Positions 35,026 to 44,081 of a stretch of 64,000 bases of DNA are shown here, one piece after another. The DNA lies in assembly GCF_029839275.1 (NCBI RefSeq), contig NZ_JAOCAH010000007.1:124001-188000 (forward strand), written 5' to 3'. Under the pieces are notes generated by a model. That model saw only the letters and a list, made by a program, of their open reading frames with translations. It searched no databases and had not been told where the DNA came from. Position 1 is the first letter of the stretch. The number at the start of each line of letters is the position of its first letter. This DNA is from Pseudomonas sp. GD03944 (GTDB lineage: Bacteria > Pseudomonadota > Gammaproteobacteria > Pseudomonadales > Pseudomonadaceae). The position numbers were made by a program, and so were the translations under genes.

Positions 35026-35922
35026 ATGCTAGGGCGTCTGATTCTTCTGTGCAGCATGCTGGCCATCGCCAGCCAGGCCGCTGCCTTGACCATCTACAAG
35101 TACACCGATGCCAACGGTGTGGTGACCTATACCGACCAGGCGGCGCCGGGCGCGCAGGTGTTCGTGTTCCGCGACCGCATGGTGGAGCGCCTGGACAACC
35201 AGGTGAAGCTGGAAACCAAGCGCCACGAAGCCGGTGAGACCCTGCTGGTGCGCAACGACCTGTATGCCCCCGTGCAGATCGAGCTGAAGCTCGAGCAGGT
35301 CGAGAATGCCGTGGGTGTGCCGGATGCGCCGATCAACTGGGTGTTGCCGCCGCGTACCACCATCCGCCTGGCGACCCTCGCCCCGCGCGACACCAGCCAG
35401 CCCCTGCGCTACACCCCCAAATTGCGTTATGCCCTGGGCGATCCGCGCCTGGTGCCGACCCAGCAGCACTACCCGCTGCCCTGGCGCGGTGGCCCGTTCC
35501 GCCTGACCCAGGGCGCCAATGGCAAGTACAGTCATTTCACCCCGAAAGGGCGCTACGCCATGGACATCGCCATGCCGGAAGGCACGCCGATCGTCGCGGC
35601 CCGCAGCGGGGTAGTGGTGAAGACCGAGAACGAACAGACCGGCCGTGGCAACAACCCGTCCGGCAACTACGTGCGCATCCTCCACGACGACGGCACCATG
35701 GGCGTCTACCTGCACCTGATGAAGGGCTCGGTGAAGGCGCGTGAAGGGCGGCGGGTCCAGGCGGGTGAGATGATCGCGCGCTCGGGCAATACCGGTAACA
35801 GCACCGGCCCGCACCTGCACTTCGTGGTGCAGCGCAACGTCGGCCTGGCCCTGGAGTCGATTCCGTTCAACTTCAACCAGCCGGTCAACAGCCTGCCGAA
35901 CTTCGCCGTCGGCGGCGAGTGA
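35026..35922 (+). CDS. M23-family (LytM) peptidase with N-terminal DUF4124 domain
   Basis: A secreted, zinc-dependent peptidoglycan-hydrolase-family protein of 298 residues. A signal peptide (MLGRLILLCSMLAIASQAAA) precedes a DUF4124 domain (IYKYTDANGVVTYTDQ, residues 22-37). The M23 domain (about 160-290) has SHFTPKGRYAMDIAMPEGTP and GPHLHFVV, which supply the HxxxD-type and HLH zinc ligands. It acts in the periplasm, probably in cell-wall turnover or as a regulator of amidases. It lies 187 bp after the response-regulator gene and converges on the nuclease/phosphatase-family gene. Confidence 0.88.
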   Translation: MLGRLILLCSMLAIASQAAALTIYKYTDANGVVTYTDQAAPGAQVFVFRDRMVERLDNQVKLETKRHEAGETLLVRNDLYAPVQIELKLEQVENAVGVPDAPINWVLPPRTTIRLATLAPRDTSQPLRYTPKLRYALGDPRLVPTQQHYPLPWRGGPFRLTQGANGKYSHFTPKGRYAMDIAMPEGTPIVAARSGVVVKTENEQTGRGNNPSGNYVRILHDDGTMGVYLHLMKGSVKAREGRRVQAGEMIARSGNTGNSTGPHLHFVVQRNVGLALESIPFNFNQPVNSLPNFAVGGE

Positions 35923-35939
35923 GGCGTCCTGCCTCGCGA

Positions 35940-36683
35940 TCAGGCCTTGCTCAGGCGACAGCTCAGTGCACAGTGATCTGACACGCCGGTCGTCAGCCTG
36001 GCGTTTTCCAGCCGATAGCCTGGCGTGTGGAACAGTCCATCGACCATGAACGGAATCTCGCCGGCGCGGTGTAGCGCGCCGTCGATGCTGCTGGTGTAGT
36101 GCGCCGGTACGCCGTCGATGAAGTGCTCGGCGATCAAATCGAAGGTGGCGCGCCCGCGTGGCGCGTTGAAGTCGCCGGTCAGCAGCAGGCCGCCCGCGTC
36201 GCGGGATTGCGCCTGGGCCAGCGCGATCAGCTTGCCGGCGCTCTCGCGCTGGTACGGCGTGGAGGTGCCGAACGGGGTGACGTTGAGGTGGGTGACGGCG
36301 ACGCGAAAGCCACTGACCGTAGCACTGAGCATCACCTCGGCGATGCTCAGCGGGTCGGCCATGCGCTTGCCCTCGAGCGTGACGAACGCCATCTCCTGAA
36401 TATGCGCCGGGTTGCCCGAGTAATACTCGGCTTTGACATCGAGCAGCGCCTCGCCACTGACCAGCATGCCGACGCCCACCACATTGACAGGACCTTCCTC
36501 GGGATAGCGGGCCATGGGCGCAAAGGCCATGGTGCCGCCCATCAGGGCCTCGAAAAAGGGGATGTCGCGCTCGCAGAGCTCCTGCAGGCAAAGCAGCCGC
36601 GGGCGTTCACGCTCGATGAAGGCGGCAACGCGTGCCAGGTGTCTGGAGCGTTCGATGTTGATGGAGGCGATGCTGAGTGACAT
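35940..36683 (-). CDS. Endonuclease/exonuclease/phosphatase (EEP) family protein
   Basis: A 247-residue metal-dependent hydrolase of the EEP superfamily (nucleases, sphingomyelinases, inositol phosphatases). The signature positions are present: SINIER (N), LQELCE (E), THLNVT (H), LLTGDFNAPRG (D, N) and the terminal SDHCALS (D, H). No signal peptide is visible, so it is probably cytoplasmic. Substrate is not predictable from the sequence. It converges on the M23 gene with only 17 bp between them. Confidence 0.87.
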   Translation of the reverse strand: MSLSIASINIERSRHLARVAAFIERERPRLLCLQELCERDIPFFEALMGGTMAFAPMARYPEEGPVNVVGVGMLVSGEALLDVKAEYYSGNPAHIQEMAFVTLEGKRMADPLSIAEVMLSATVSGFRVAVTHLNVTPFGTSTPYQRESAGKLIALAQAQSRDAGGLLLTGDFNAPRGRATFDLIAEHFIDGVPAHYTSSIDGALHRAGEIPFMVDGLFHTPGYRLENARLTTGVSDHCALSCRLSKA

Positions 36684-36795
36684 GGGACCGGGGATGCGAT
36701 GAGAAAGGGCGGCCGGGGGATTCGTGGCTGCTGAAACGAAGGGCGCAGTATACCCGACGTCTGCACCCCACGGCCGCTCGGTTACAGCGGTGTGA

Positions 36796-37554
36796 TCAGA
36801 ACGCCAGGCCGACTTTCAGGCCAACCTGCTCTTGCTTGAGCTTGCTGTTTTCCGCCAGCACGGTGTCGCTGTCGAGTTTGTAATTGGTGCGGGTGTAGTA
36901 CAGGCTGGTGCTGATCGGCAGGTTGTTGATGCCTTTGTTCCATAGCACAGTCAGCTCGGCGTACGGGTTGGCCTTGTCCTTCAGGTCGACGGTGTCGCTG
37001 CCTTCGCCGCTGACTTTCAGCTCGGCTTCGGCGTCGAGCGAGTAGCGTGCACCGGCTTCCAGCCGCACGGTGTAATCCGAGGTCAGGTAGTTGTAGCCGA
37101 GGCCCGCCTTGGCGAATGGTGCCTTGCTGGTCAGCTTGATGTTGGTGTCGAATGGGCCGACGTCGTCCTGCTCGATACGGCCCCAGTCGTAGCCACCGCC
37201 GACCACGAAGTCGATGTAGTTGTTGGTGCTCAGTGCCGCGCGCAGGCCCAGGTCCAGGTCGGCACGGGCGGCCTTGTATTCGTCGTCATCCTTCTCACGG
37301 TATTGGCCTTCGATGCCCGCCTGGTAGATGAAGCCTTCGTGGCCGGTCAGCTTGTTGCCGAAGGTGTAGAACAGACCGCCCTGATTCAGGCGCTCCTTGT
37401 CGCTTTCACCAAAGGCGCTCAATTTGTACTGGTTGTGGGAACCGATCACGCCGATGGTCGAAATCGGGTCCGTGATCGAGTCGGCGTAGGCATGGGAAGC
37501 GCCAGCGAGGCACAGGGCGAGGGCAGTTTTTGAGGTGATTCCGTTGAGTTGCAT
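36796..37554 (-). CDS. Predicted outer-membrane beta-barrel protein
   Basis: A 252-residue protein starting at ATG 37554 (MQLNGITSKTALALCLAG), with signal peptide cleavage expected after SHAYA. The mature protein is an alternating amphipathic strand protein of about 228 residues ending in AF, the terminal-phenylalanine signature of outer-membrane barrels; about 10 strands can be drawn. It lacks the cysteines and plug of porins. I do not recognise a specific family or substrate. Upstream in-frame codons to 37785 are likely noncoding. It lies between the EEP gene and the corC-like gene, all on the minus strand, but with gaps above 100 bp. Confidence 0.8.
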   Translation of the reverse strand: MQLNGITSKTALALCLAGASHAYADSITDPISTIGVIGSHNQYKLSAFGESDKERLNQGGLFYTFGNKLTGHEGFIYQAGIEGQYREKDDDEYKAARADLDLGLRAALSTNNYIDFVVGGGYDWGRIEQDDVGPFDTNIKLTSKAPFAKAGLGYNYLTSDYTVRLEAGARYSLDAEAELKVSGEGSDTVDLKDKANPYAELTVLWNKGINNLPISTSLYYTRTNYKLDSDTVLAENSKLKQEQVGLKVGLAF

Positions 37555-37790
37555 GGCTGAATCCTTGGCAGTCTGTTCATGGGATGGCGTGCGTCGATCC
37601 AATCGATCGCACGCGGTGGACTGCCCACCTGCGACGGGTATTCGAGAAAGCCGACGAACGGTCGTAAGTGCTTGTCTCATAAAGCGAGGATGGCGGTTAC
37701 TACCTGCCATAGATGACCAAAAGGTCAGGTTGCCGGGGCGGCAATGCCAGCACGTGGGCGTACGCGTTCGCGGCCGCCTGTGCACGCGGT

Positions 37791-39131
37791 TCAGTTCAGC
37801 TTGACGACCTTGGCCAGCACGATCTTCGGCCCTTTCATCTTTTTGACGATGACGCGCAGGCCGGCGACTTCCATCACTTCCTCTTCTTCCGGCACGCGCT
37901 TGAGCGTCTCGTAGATCAGCCCGGCCAGGGTTTCGGCCTCGATGTGGTCGAGGTCCACGCCCAGCAGGCGCTCGACCTTGAACAGCGGCGTATCGCCCCG
38001 TACCAGCAGCTTGCCTGGCTGGTAGGCGAGGATGCCGCGCTCGGCCTTGCGGTGTTCGTCCTGGATATCGCCAACCAGGGCTTCCAGCACGTCTTCCATG
38101 GTCAGGTAGCCGATCACCTTGCCATCGGCTTCCTCGACCAGGGCGAAGTGCGAACCGCCCTGGCGGAACTGCTCCAGCAGACTGGACAGCGGCATGTGCC
38201 GGTTCACCCGCTCGACCGGGTGCATCAGCTCCGAAATGCGCAGCGCCGAGGGCAGCATTTCCAGCAGCGACAGGTGCAGCAGCAGGTCCTTGATGTGCAG
38301 CACGCCGACGAAATCACCGGCGGCCTCGTCGTACACCGGGTAGCGGCTGTACTTGTGGCGGCGGAACACACTGAACACCTCGTCCAGCGGGGCGTGCAGC
38401 TCCAGGTAGATCAGGTCTTCGCGCGAGTTGGCCCAGTCCACGACCTCCAGTTCACCCAGCTCCACTGCCGAGGCCAGCACGCGCATGTCCTGGTCGGTGG
38501 GGTCGCCGGCGCGGCTGGAATGGAGGATCAGCTTCAGCTCGTCGCGGCTGTAGTGGTGTTCATGGTGCGGGCCGGGCTCGCCCTGGCCGGCGATGCGCAG
38601 GATCGCGTTGGCGCTGGCGTTGAGCAGGAAGATCGCCGGGTACATGGCCCAGTAGAACAGGTAGAGCGGGGCGGCCGTCCACAGCGACAGCAGCTCGGGC
38701 TTGCGGATGGCCCAGGATTTGGGGGCCAGCTCGCCGACCACGATGTGCAGGTAGGAAATGATGAAGAACGCCGTGAAGAAGGCGATGGCGCTGATCGCCT
38801 TCGGCGATTCGATGCCCATGGCGCCCAGCAGCGGTTCCAGCAGGTGGGCGAACGCCGGCTCGCCGACCCAGCCGAGGCCCAGGGAGGCCAGGGTGATGCC
38901 CAGCTGGCAGGCCGAGAGGTAGGCGTCCAGCTGGTTGTGCACGGTGCGCAGGATGTGCCCGCGCCAGCCGTTCTTGACTGCCAGGGCTTCGACCTTGGTG
39001 GCGCGCAGCTTGACGATGGCGAACTCGGCGGCCACGAAGAAACCGTTGAGCAGGACCAGGAAAAAGGCGAATAGAACGAGGCCGAAATCGGCAAACAGGG
39101 TGGCGAGGGAGTAGCTCGTGGAGGGGTCCAT
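37791..39131 (-). CDS. CNNM/CBS/CorC-domain membrane protein (hemolysin C-like family)
   Basis: A 446-residue member of the CorC/HlyC (magnesium- or cobalt-related) family. The CNNM membrane domain (about residues 10-195; four helices, with VAAEFAIVKLRATKVEAL) is followed by a CBS pair (about 215-335; HAPLDEVFSVFRRH, DFVGVLHIKDLLL) and the CorC_HlyC domain (about 355-435; LVRGDTPLFKVERLLGVD). Called 'hemolysin' in some databases, but it is now thought to be an ion transporter. It follows phoR by 81 bp and probably shares read-through from the phoBR promoter. Confidence 0.9.
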   Translation of the reverse strand: MDPSTSYSLATLFADFGLVLFAFFLVLLNGFFVAAEFAIVKLRATKVEALAVKNGWRGHILRTVHNQLDAYLSACQLGITLASLGLGWVGEPAFAHLLEPLLGAMGIESPKAISAIAFFTAFFIISYLHIVVGELAPKSWAIRKPELLSLWTAAPLYLFYWAMYPAIFLLNASANAILRIAGQGEPGPHHEHHYSRDELKLILHSSRAGDPTDQDMRVLASAVELGELEVVDWANSREDLIYLELHAPLDEVFSVFRRHKYSRYPVYDEAAGDFVGVLHIKDLLLHLSLLEMLPSALRISELMHPVERVNRHMPLSSLLEQFRQGGSHFALVEEADGKVIGYLTMEDVLEALVGDIQDEHRKAERGILAYQPGKLLVRGDTPLFKVERLLGVDLDHIEAETLAGLIYETLKRVPEEEEVMEVAGLRVIVKKMKGPKIVLAKVVKLN

Positions 39132-39212
39132 AACAGCTTCGGTAGGCCAATGACCGCTAAAGGTTGGGGGCAGATGCCGTGCTTTGCAAGCGGTTGGCCG
39201 AAGGTCGCGACA

Positions 39213-40535
39213 TCAGGTGTCGCGACGCACCATCTGGGTGCTGGGGAAATGGCAGATGAAGGTGCTGCCTTTGCCCAGGATGCTGGTGATGTCCAGGCGG
39301 GCCCGGTGACGCAGCAGCACGTGCTTGACGATCGCCAGGCCGAGCCCGGTGCCACCGGTGTTGCTGGCGCGGCTGGAGTCGACGCGGTAGAAGCGTTCGG
39401 TCAGGCGCGGCAGGTGCTTGGTCTCGATGCCGATGCCGGTGTCCTGCACGGACAGGTGGGCGCCGTTGCTGTCGGACCACCAGCGGATGTGGATGTCGCC
39501 TTCGTCGGGGGTGTACTTCACCGCGTTGAACACCAGGTTGGAGAAGGCGCTGCGCAGCTCCGCCTCGCTGCCCTTGAGCTTGAGGTGCGGGTCGGCTTCC
39601 AGACTGATGCGGTGGCGCCCGGCGGACAGGGCCTGGGCATCGTTCTTGATGCTCAACAGCAGCAGGTCCACGGCCACCGGCTGGTTGTCCGAGGGGTAGT
39701 CGGTGGCTTCCAGCTTGGCCAGCAGCAGCAGGTCGTTGAGCAGGTTCTGCATGCGCCCGCCCTGTTGCTGCATCTGCTGCAGGGCGCGCAGCCAGCGCGG
39801 GTTCACTTCGTCGACGTTGTCCAGCAGAGTTTCCAGGTAGCCGGCGATCACCGTGAGCGGCGTGCGCAGCTCATGGGACACGTTGGCCACGAAGTCTTTG
39901 CGCATCTGCTCCAGCTGGTGCAGGCGCGTGACGTCGCGCACCAGCATCAGGTGCTCGCTGTTGCCGTACTGGGTGATATGAAACTGCAGGTGGCGGCGGT
40001 CGTTGACCGGTGACGGCAGGTCCAGCGGTTCGGCGTAGTTGCTGCGTTCGAAGTACTCGATGAAGCGCGGGTCGCGCACCAGGTTGGTGATGGCCTGGCC
40101 ACTGTCCTGCGGGGTCTTGAGCCCGAGCAGGGTTTCCGCGGCGATGTTCCACCATTCCAGGTTGCCGGCGCTGTCGAGCATGACCACGGCATCCTTCAGG
40201 GCCGCGGTGGACTCCTGCACGCGGTCGATCACGGCTTGCAGGCGTCCGCGGGCGCGCTCGTTGCGGCGTTGCAGGTGGTAGATGCTGTCGAACACTTCGC
40301 CCCACAGGCCGTAGCCATCGGGCGGCGGTTCGTCGGGTTTGTGTTCCTTGAGCCACTTGTGCAGGCGCAGCAGCTGGCTGAGGGTCCAGCCAAGGTGGGC
40401 GGCGAGGCCGAAGGCCAGGGCCCAGGCGTACTCTCCGGTGATCAGGCCGAGCAGCAGGCAGCCACCGATCAACAACAGCAGGCGGCGCACCACGGCGCCA
40501 CGCCAGTTCTGATTCACTTGGAAGTCATCCGCCAA
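39213..40535 (-). CDS. phoR: Phosphate regulon sensor histidine kinase PhoR
   Basis: Phosphorylates PhoB when phosphate is low. The 440-residue product has two N-terminal helices (about residues 10-60), a PAS-like domain (about 95-200), a HisKA domain with NVSHELRTPLTVIAGYLETL (phosphoaccepting His about 215) and an HATPase domain with NAVKYTPDEG and GTGLGLAIVK. It lies 66 bp after phoB on the minus strand. Confidence 0.96.
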   Translation of the reverse strand: MADDFQVNQNWRGAVVRRLLLLIGGCLLLGLITGEYAWALAFGLAAHLGWTLSQLLRLHKWLKEHKPDEPPPDGYGLWGEVFDSIYHLQRRNERARGRLQAVIDRVQESTAALKDAVVMLDSAGNLEWWNIAAETLLGLKTPQDSGQAITNLVRDPRFIEYFERSNYAEPLDLPSPVNDRRHLQFHITQYGNSEHLMLVRDVTRLHQLEQMRKDFVANVSHELRTPLTVIAGYLETLLDNVDEVNPRWLRALQQMQQQGGRMQNLLNDLLLLAKLEATDYPSDNQPVAVDLLLLSIKNDAQALSAGRHRISLEADPHLKLKGSEAELRSAFSNLVFNAVKYTPDEGDIHIRWWSDSNGAHLSVQDTGIGIETKHLPRLTERFYRVDSSRASNTGGTGLGLAIVKHVLLRHRARLDITSILGKGSTFICHFPSTQMVRRDT

Positions 40536-40601
40536 TCAATCCATTCTGCCGACAGGGTCTGCGCGGTCCCGGAGCGGGACGGCGGCAGGATCGCATGCTC
40601 G

Positions 40602-41291
<690 letters not shown>

Positions 41292-41345
41292 GGGGTCAAG
41301 CCTCGGCTCGTTTCGCTGTCATGCGCCGCATTAGATAACGGAATT

Positions 41346-41363
41346 ATTGCAGCGATATGACAG
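41346..41363 (-). promoter_or_regulatory. Pho box upstream of phoB
   Basis: On the minus strand the site reads CTGTCATATCGCTGCAAT: first repeat perfect, second 5 of 7 to CTGTCAY, ending 55 bp before the phoB start. It implies autoregulation of phoBR. Confidence 0.7.
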
Positions 41364-41376
41364 AACGGTGCTGCGA

Positions 41377-42270
41377 CTATGCCTTGAGCGCGTAATCGAG
41401 CACCAGTCCGAGGAAAATCGCCAACCCGGCCCAGTGGTTGTGCAGGAACGCGTTGAAACAGACCATCGGCTCGCGGTGGCGGGTCACGTGGTACTCCCAG
41501 GCGAAGCAGCCGGCGGCGACCAGCAGGCCGAGGTGGAAGTAGAGGCCCAGTTCGAAGCGCGACCCGGCCAGCAGCAGGCAGAACAGTGCCATGCCCTGCA
41601 GGGAGGCGATGATCAGGCGGTCGGCGTCGCCGAACAGGATCGCCGTGGACTTCACGCCGATCTTCAGATCGTCCTCGCGGTCGGCCATGGCGTAATAGGT
41701 GTCGTAGGCCACGGTCCACAACAGGTTGGCGATGTACAGCAGCCAGGCCTCCGGCGGCAGGCTGCCGGTTTCCGCGGTGAAGGCCATCGGCATGCCCCAG
41801 GAGAATGCTGCGCCCAGTACCACCTGGGGGTAGAAGGTGTAGCGCTTCATGAACGGGTAGCAGGCGGCCAGGGCCAGGCCGCCGAACGACAGCCAGATGG
41901 TAGTGGCGTTGGTGAACAGCACCAGCACGAAGCTCAGGGCCACCAGCACGGCGAACAGGATCAGCGCCTCGCGGCCGGTGATTTTGCCGCTGGCCAAGGG
42001 ACGGGCCTTGGTGCGACTGACGTGGCCGTCGAAGTTGCGGTCGGCGTAGTCGTTGATCACGCAGCCGGCGGCGCGCATCAGGATCACCCCGACCACGAAG
42101 ATGAACAGGTTCTTGGCACTCGGCACGCCTTCGGCCGCCACCCACAGGGCCCACAGCGTCGGCCAGAGCAGCAGGTAGATGCCGATCGGCCGGTCCAGGC
42201 GCATCAGCTGGATGAAGTCCCAGGCGCGAGGGTGCAGGCGGTTGAGCGATTTCAGCATGCGGGTGTACAT
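41377..42270 (-). CDS. ubiA: 4-hydroxybenzoate polyprenyltransferase UbiA
   Basis: Attaches the polyprenyl tail to 4-hydroxybenzoate in ubiquinone synthesis at the inner membrane. The 297-residue product starts [18 protein letters not shown] at ATG 42270 (ACGGAG site). Both magnesium-diphosphate motifs are present: [19 protein letters not shown] (about residues 69-88) and [13 protein letters not shown] (about 193-205). About eight helices are predicted. The longer frame to 42795 covers part of ubiC and is not coding. It is followed by phoB and preceded by a REP pair and ubiC. Confidence 0.96.
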   Translation of the reverse strand: MYTRMLKSLNRLHPRAWDFIQLMRLDRPIGIYLLLWPTLWALWVAAEGVPSAKNLFIFVVGVILMRAAGCVINDYADRNFDGHVSRTKARPLASGKITGREALILFAVLVALSFVLVLFTNATTIWLSFGGLALAACYPFMKRYTFYPQVVLGAAFSWGMPMAFTAETGSLPPEAWLLYIANLLWTVAYDTYYAMADREDDLKIGVKSTAILFGDADRLIIASLQGMALFCLLLAGSRFELGLYFHLGLLVAAGCFAWEYHVTRHREPMVCFNAFLHNHWAGLAIFLGLVLDYALKA

Positions 42271-42354
42271 CGAGCCGTCTCCGTGCAGATTGCGGCGGAT
42301 TATACGGGGGATGAGGCGCCGGGGTGGATGGGGCCTTTTGCCGTCGAGGTACTG

Positions 42355-42413
42355 TCGCGGCTGAAGCCCCTCCCACGGGGAGGCATGTGCTGTGGGAGGC
42401 GCTTCAGCGGCGA
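42355..42413. repeat. REP-type inverted repeat pair between ubiA and ubiC
   Basis: TCGCGGCTGAAGCCCCTCCCAC (42355-42376) and GTGGGAGGCGCTTCAGCGGCGA (42392-42413) are inverted copies matching at 20 of 22 positions. The GTGGGAGGnGCTTCAGC core is a typical pseudomonad REP sequence, so this is a REPIN/BIME-like doublet. It could also act as an mRNA stabiliser or as a terminator of ubiC. Confidence 0.75.
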
Positions 42414-42439
42414 GGCTTATGGCGCAAACCCGGCGTTGT

Positions 42440-42991
42440 TCAGCCCTGAATATCGGCGGCGGGCCAGAACGCCGGCAGGAACACCTCGGCCACCAGCACG
42501 CCCAGCGGCCCACGGCTGAAGCAGGAACGGCGCGCCCAGAGGCCATCGGTGCGCACCGCGTCCGGCAGCCAGGCCGCCGGGTAGTGGCAGGCCTGCAGGG
42601 CGCCGCGGTCGAAGGCGCGGTCGCTGAACAGCAGTTCGCCGAGGGAGCGGCTGCCGAGCTGGTCCAGGGCCAGGCCGGACCCCTCCAGGGCGCTGCGGGC
42701 CGCCACGCTGCGGGCGAAGACCCAGGGCTCGCCGTGGCCACGCAGGTACACCTCGCGCACCCAGCCCTGGCTGCCTTCGGCCACGCCCAGGGCAACGCAT
42801 TCGTCGCTGCGCAGCGTGTCCCAGCCTTCGTTCAGCGGCGTGACGCTGAAGGCGTCCGCGGACAGCGCGGTCAGGCGGCGGGTCAGGGAGTCTTCGTTGA
42901 ACAGCCAGTCGTGCACGGCCGGTGCGGGCGTGGGTTGCAACTGGTCGGCGGTCGACCAGGACGACGGCTGGAGGAGGGCGGTGTGAGGCAC
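42440..42991 (-). CDS. ubiC: Chorismate lyase UbiC
   Basis: Converts chorismate to 4-hydroxybenzoate and pyruvate, the first committed step of ubiquinone synthesis. The 183-residue product has the family features WVREVYLRG (arginine about residue 79) and [14 protein letters not shown] near the C-terminus (glutamate about 167). It is upstream of ubiA on the same strand, with the REP doublet between them. Confidence 0.95.
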   Translation of the reverse strand: MPHTALLQPSSWSTADQLQPTPAPAVHDWLFNEDSLTRRLTALSADAFSVTPLNEGWDTLRSDECVALGVAEGSQGWVREVYLRGHGEPWVFARSVAARSALEGSGLALDQLGSRSLGELLFSDRAFDRGALQACHYPAAWLPDAVRTDGLWARRSCFSRGPLGVLVAEVFLPAFWPAADIQG

Positions 42992-43055
42992 GGCGCGCTT
43001 TCATGGCAAGGGGAAGCGCGGGAGTCTACCACGGCGCCTTCCCTGGCAGCTGGCG

Positions 43056-43829
43056 TCAGGACCAGCCTTCGAGGCGCATGGTCGCGCGCACCAGGCGCTG
43101 TTCTTCCAGCTCGATGTCCCGCAGGTTGTCGCGGATGCTGTGGATATGTTCGCGCGCCGCCCGCTGCGCCTGCTCCGGCAGGCGTTCGATCACCGCGTGG
43201 TAGAGGCGGGTGTGCTGGCGGTCGATCTGGCGCTTCTGCAGGGGCCGGTGGTAGAGGTTGTTGACCGAGGCGAACACCGAATTGAGCATCAGCGCGGTCA
43301 GCGATTGCAGGGTGTGCAGCAGCACCGGGTTGTGCGAGGCCTCGCAGATGGCCAGGTGGAACGCATGGTCGAGGCGTGCATGTTCGTGGGGCTCGATGCC
43401 CTCCGGCTCGCTGTGGGCGGCGACCATTTCCTCGTAGCGGCGGGTGAGCAGGACGAAATCCGCTTCCGTTCCACGCGTGGCCGCCAGGCGCGCCGACTCG
43501 GCTTCCAGCAGGGCGCGCACCTCCAGCAGGTCAAAGAGGGTGCGCGGCTGCGAACTGAACAGGTGCATCAACGGGCTGGCATCCACCGGGCCGGTGAGGG
43601 CAGCGACCCTGGAATCCCGGCCCTGGGTGGTTTCGATGATGCCGCGCCCGCGCAGCACCTTGAGCCCCTCGCGCAGAGCCGACCGGGAGATGCCCAGCTT
43701 CTCGCACAGGCGCCGCTCCGAGGGCAGCGGCTGACCCGACTTGAGGACGCCGTCGACGATCAGGCGTTCGATTCGCTCGGCCACCACATCACTGACCTGG
43801 CGGCGCACCGCAGTTGTCTGTTCGCTCAT
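43056..43829 (-). CDS. glcC: GntR/FadR-family regulator of glycolate genes, GlcC
   Basis: Divergent from glcD, this 257-residue protein has a GntR winged-helix (about residues 8-77; PSERRLCEKLGISRSALREGLKVL) and an FCD ligand domain (about 95-240) with RLDHAFHLAICEASHN and HTRLYHAVIER that supply the metal-binding histidines. In E. coli, GlcC activates the glc operon with glycolate or acetate. Palindromic sites with a TGGT-N3-ACCA core lie in the intergenic region, one just upstream of its own start, suggesting autoregulation. Confidence 0.9.
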   Translation of the reverse strand: MSEQTTAVRRQVSDVVAERIERLIVDGVLKSGQPLPSERRLCEKLGISRSALREGLKVLRGRGIIETTQGRDSRVAALTGPVDASPLMHLFSSQPRTLFDLLEVRALLEAESARLAATRGTEADFVLLTRRYEEMVAAHSEPEGIEPHEHARLDHAFHLAICEASHNPVLLHTLQSLTALMLNSVFASVNNLYHRPLQKRQIDRQHTRLYHAVIERLPEQAQRAAREHIHSIRDNLRDIELEEQRLVRATMRLEGWS

Positions 43830-43844
43830 GAAACCTTCCTGTTA

Positions 43845-43857
43845 CTGGTAGGACCAG
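43845..43857. promoter_or_regulatory. Candidate GlcC operator 1 (proximal to glcC)
   Basis: CTGGTAGGACCAG is a palindrome with core TGGT-N3-ACCA, fitting the FadR-subfamily pattern. It lies 16 bp upstream of the glcC start. Confidence 0.65.
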
Positions 43858-43953
43858 ATGATTCTCTGTGTTCGACATGCTACCCACTATAGGCCGATGG
43901 TCGAGTATTCACGGGCTTTCTGGCGGTTATTGGTCGAAAAGTCAGAGGAAAAA

Positions 43954-43968
43954 ACTGGTACGACCAGT
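43954..43968. promoter_or_regulatory. Candidate GlcC operator 2 (proximal to glcD)
   Basis: ACTGGTACGACCAGT is a near-perfect 15-bp palindrome with the same TGGT-N3-ACCA core, 114 bp before the glcD start. The pair is 111 bp apart (centre to centre about 110 bp). Confidence 0.65.
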
Positions 43969-44081
43969 GCGTCTCGACATGGACGCTTCAGCGTTTCGGG
44001 GCTAAAGATGCGGCACATACCAGCAGCGAGGCCCCTGGCCTCGCATGCCTATAACAACAATGCCGCCTGGTTGAGCCTGCG

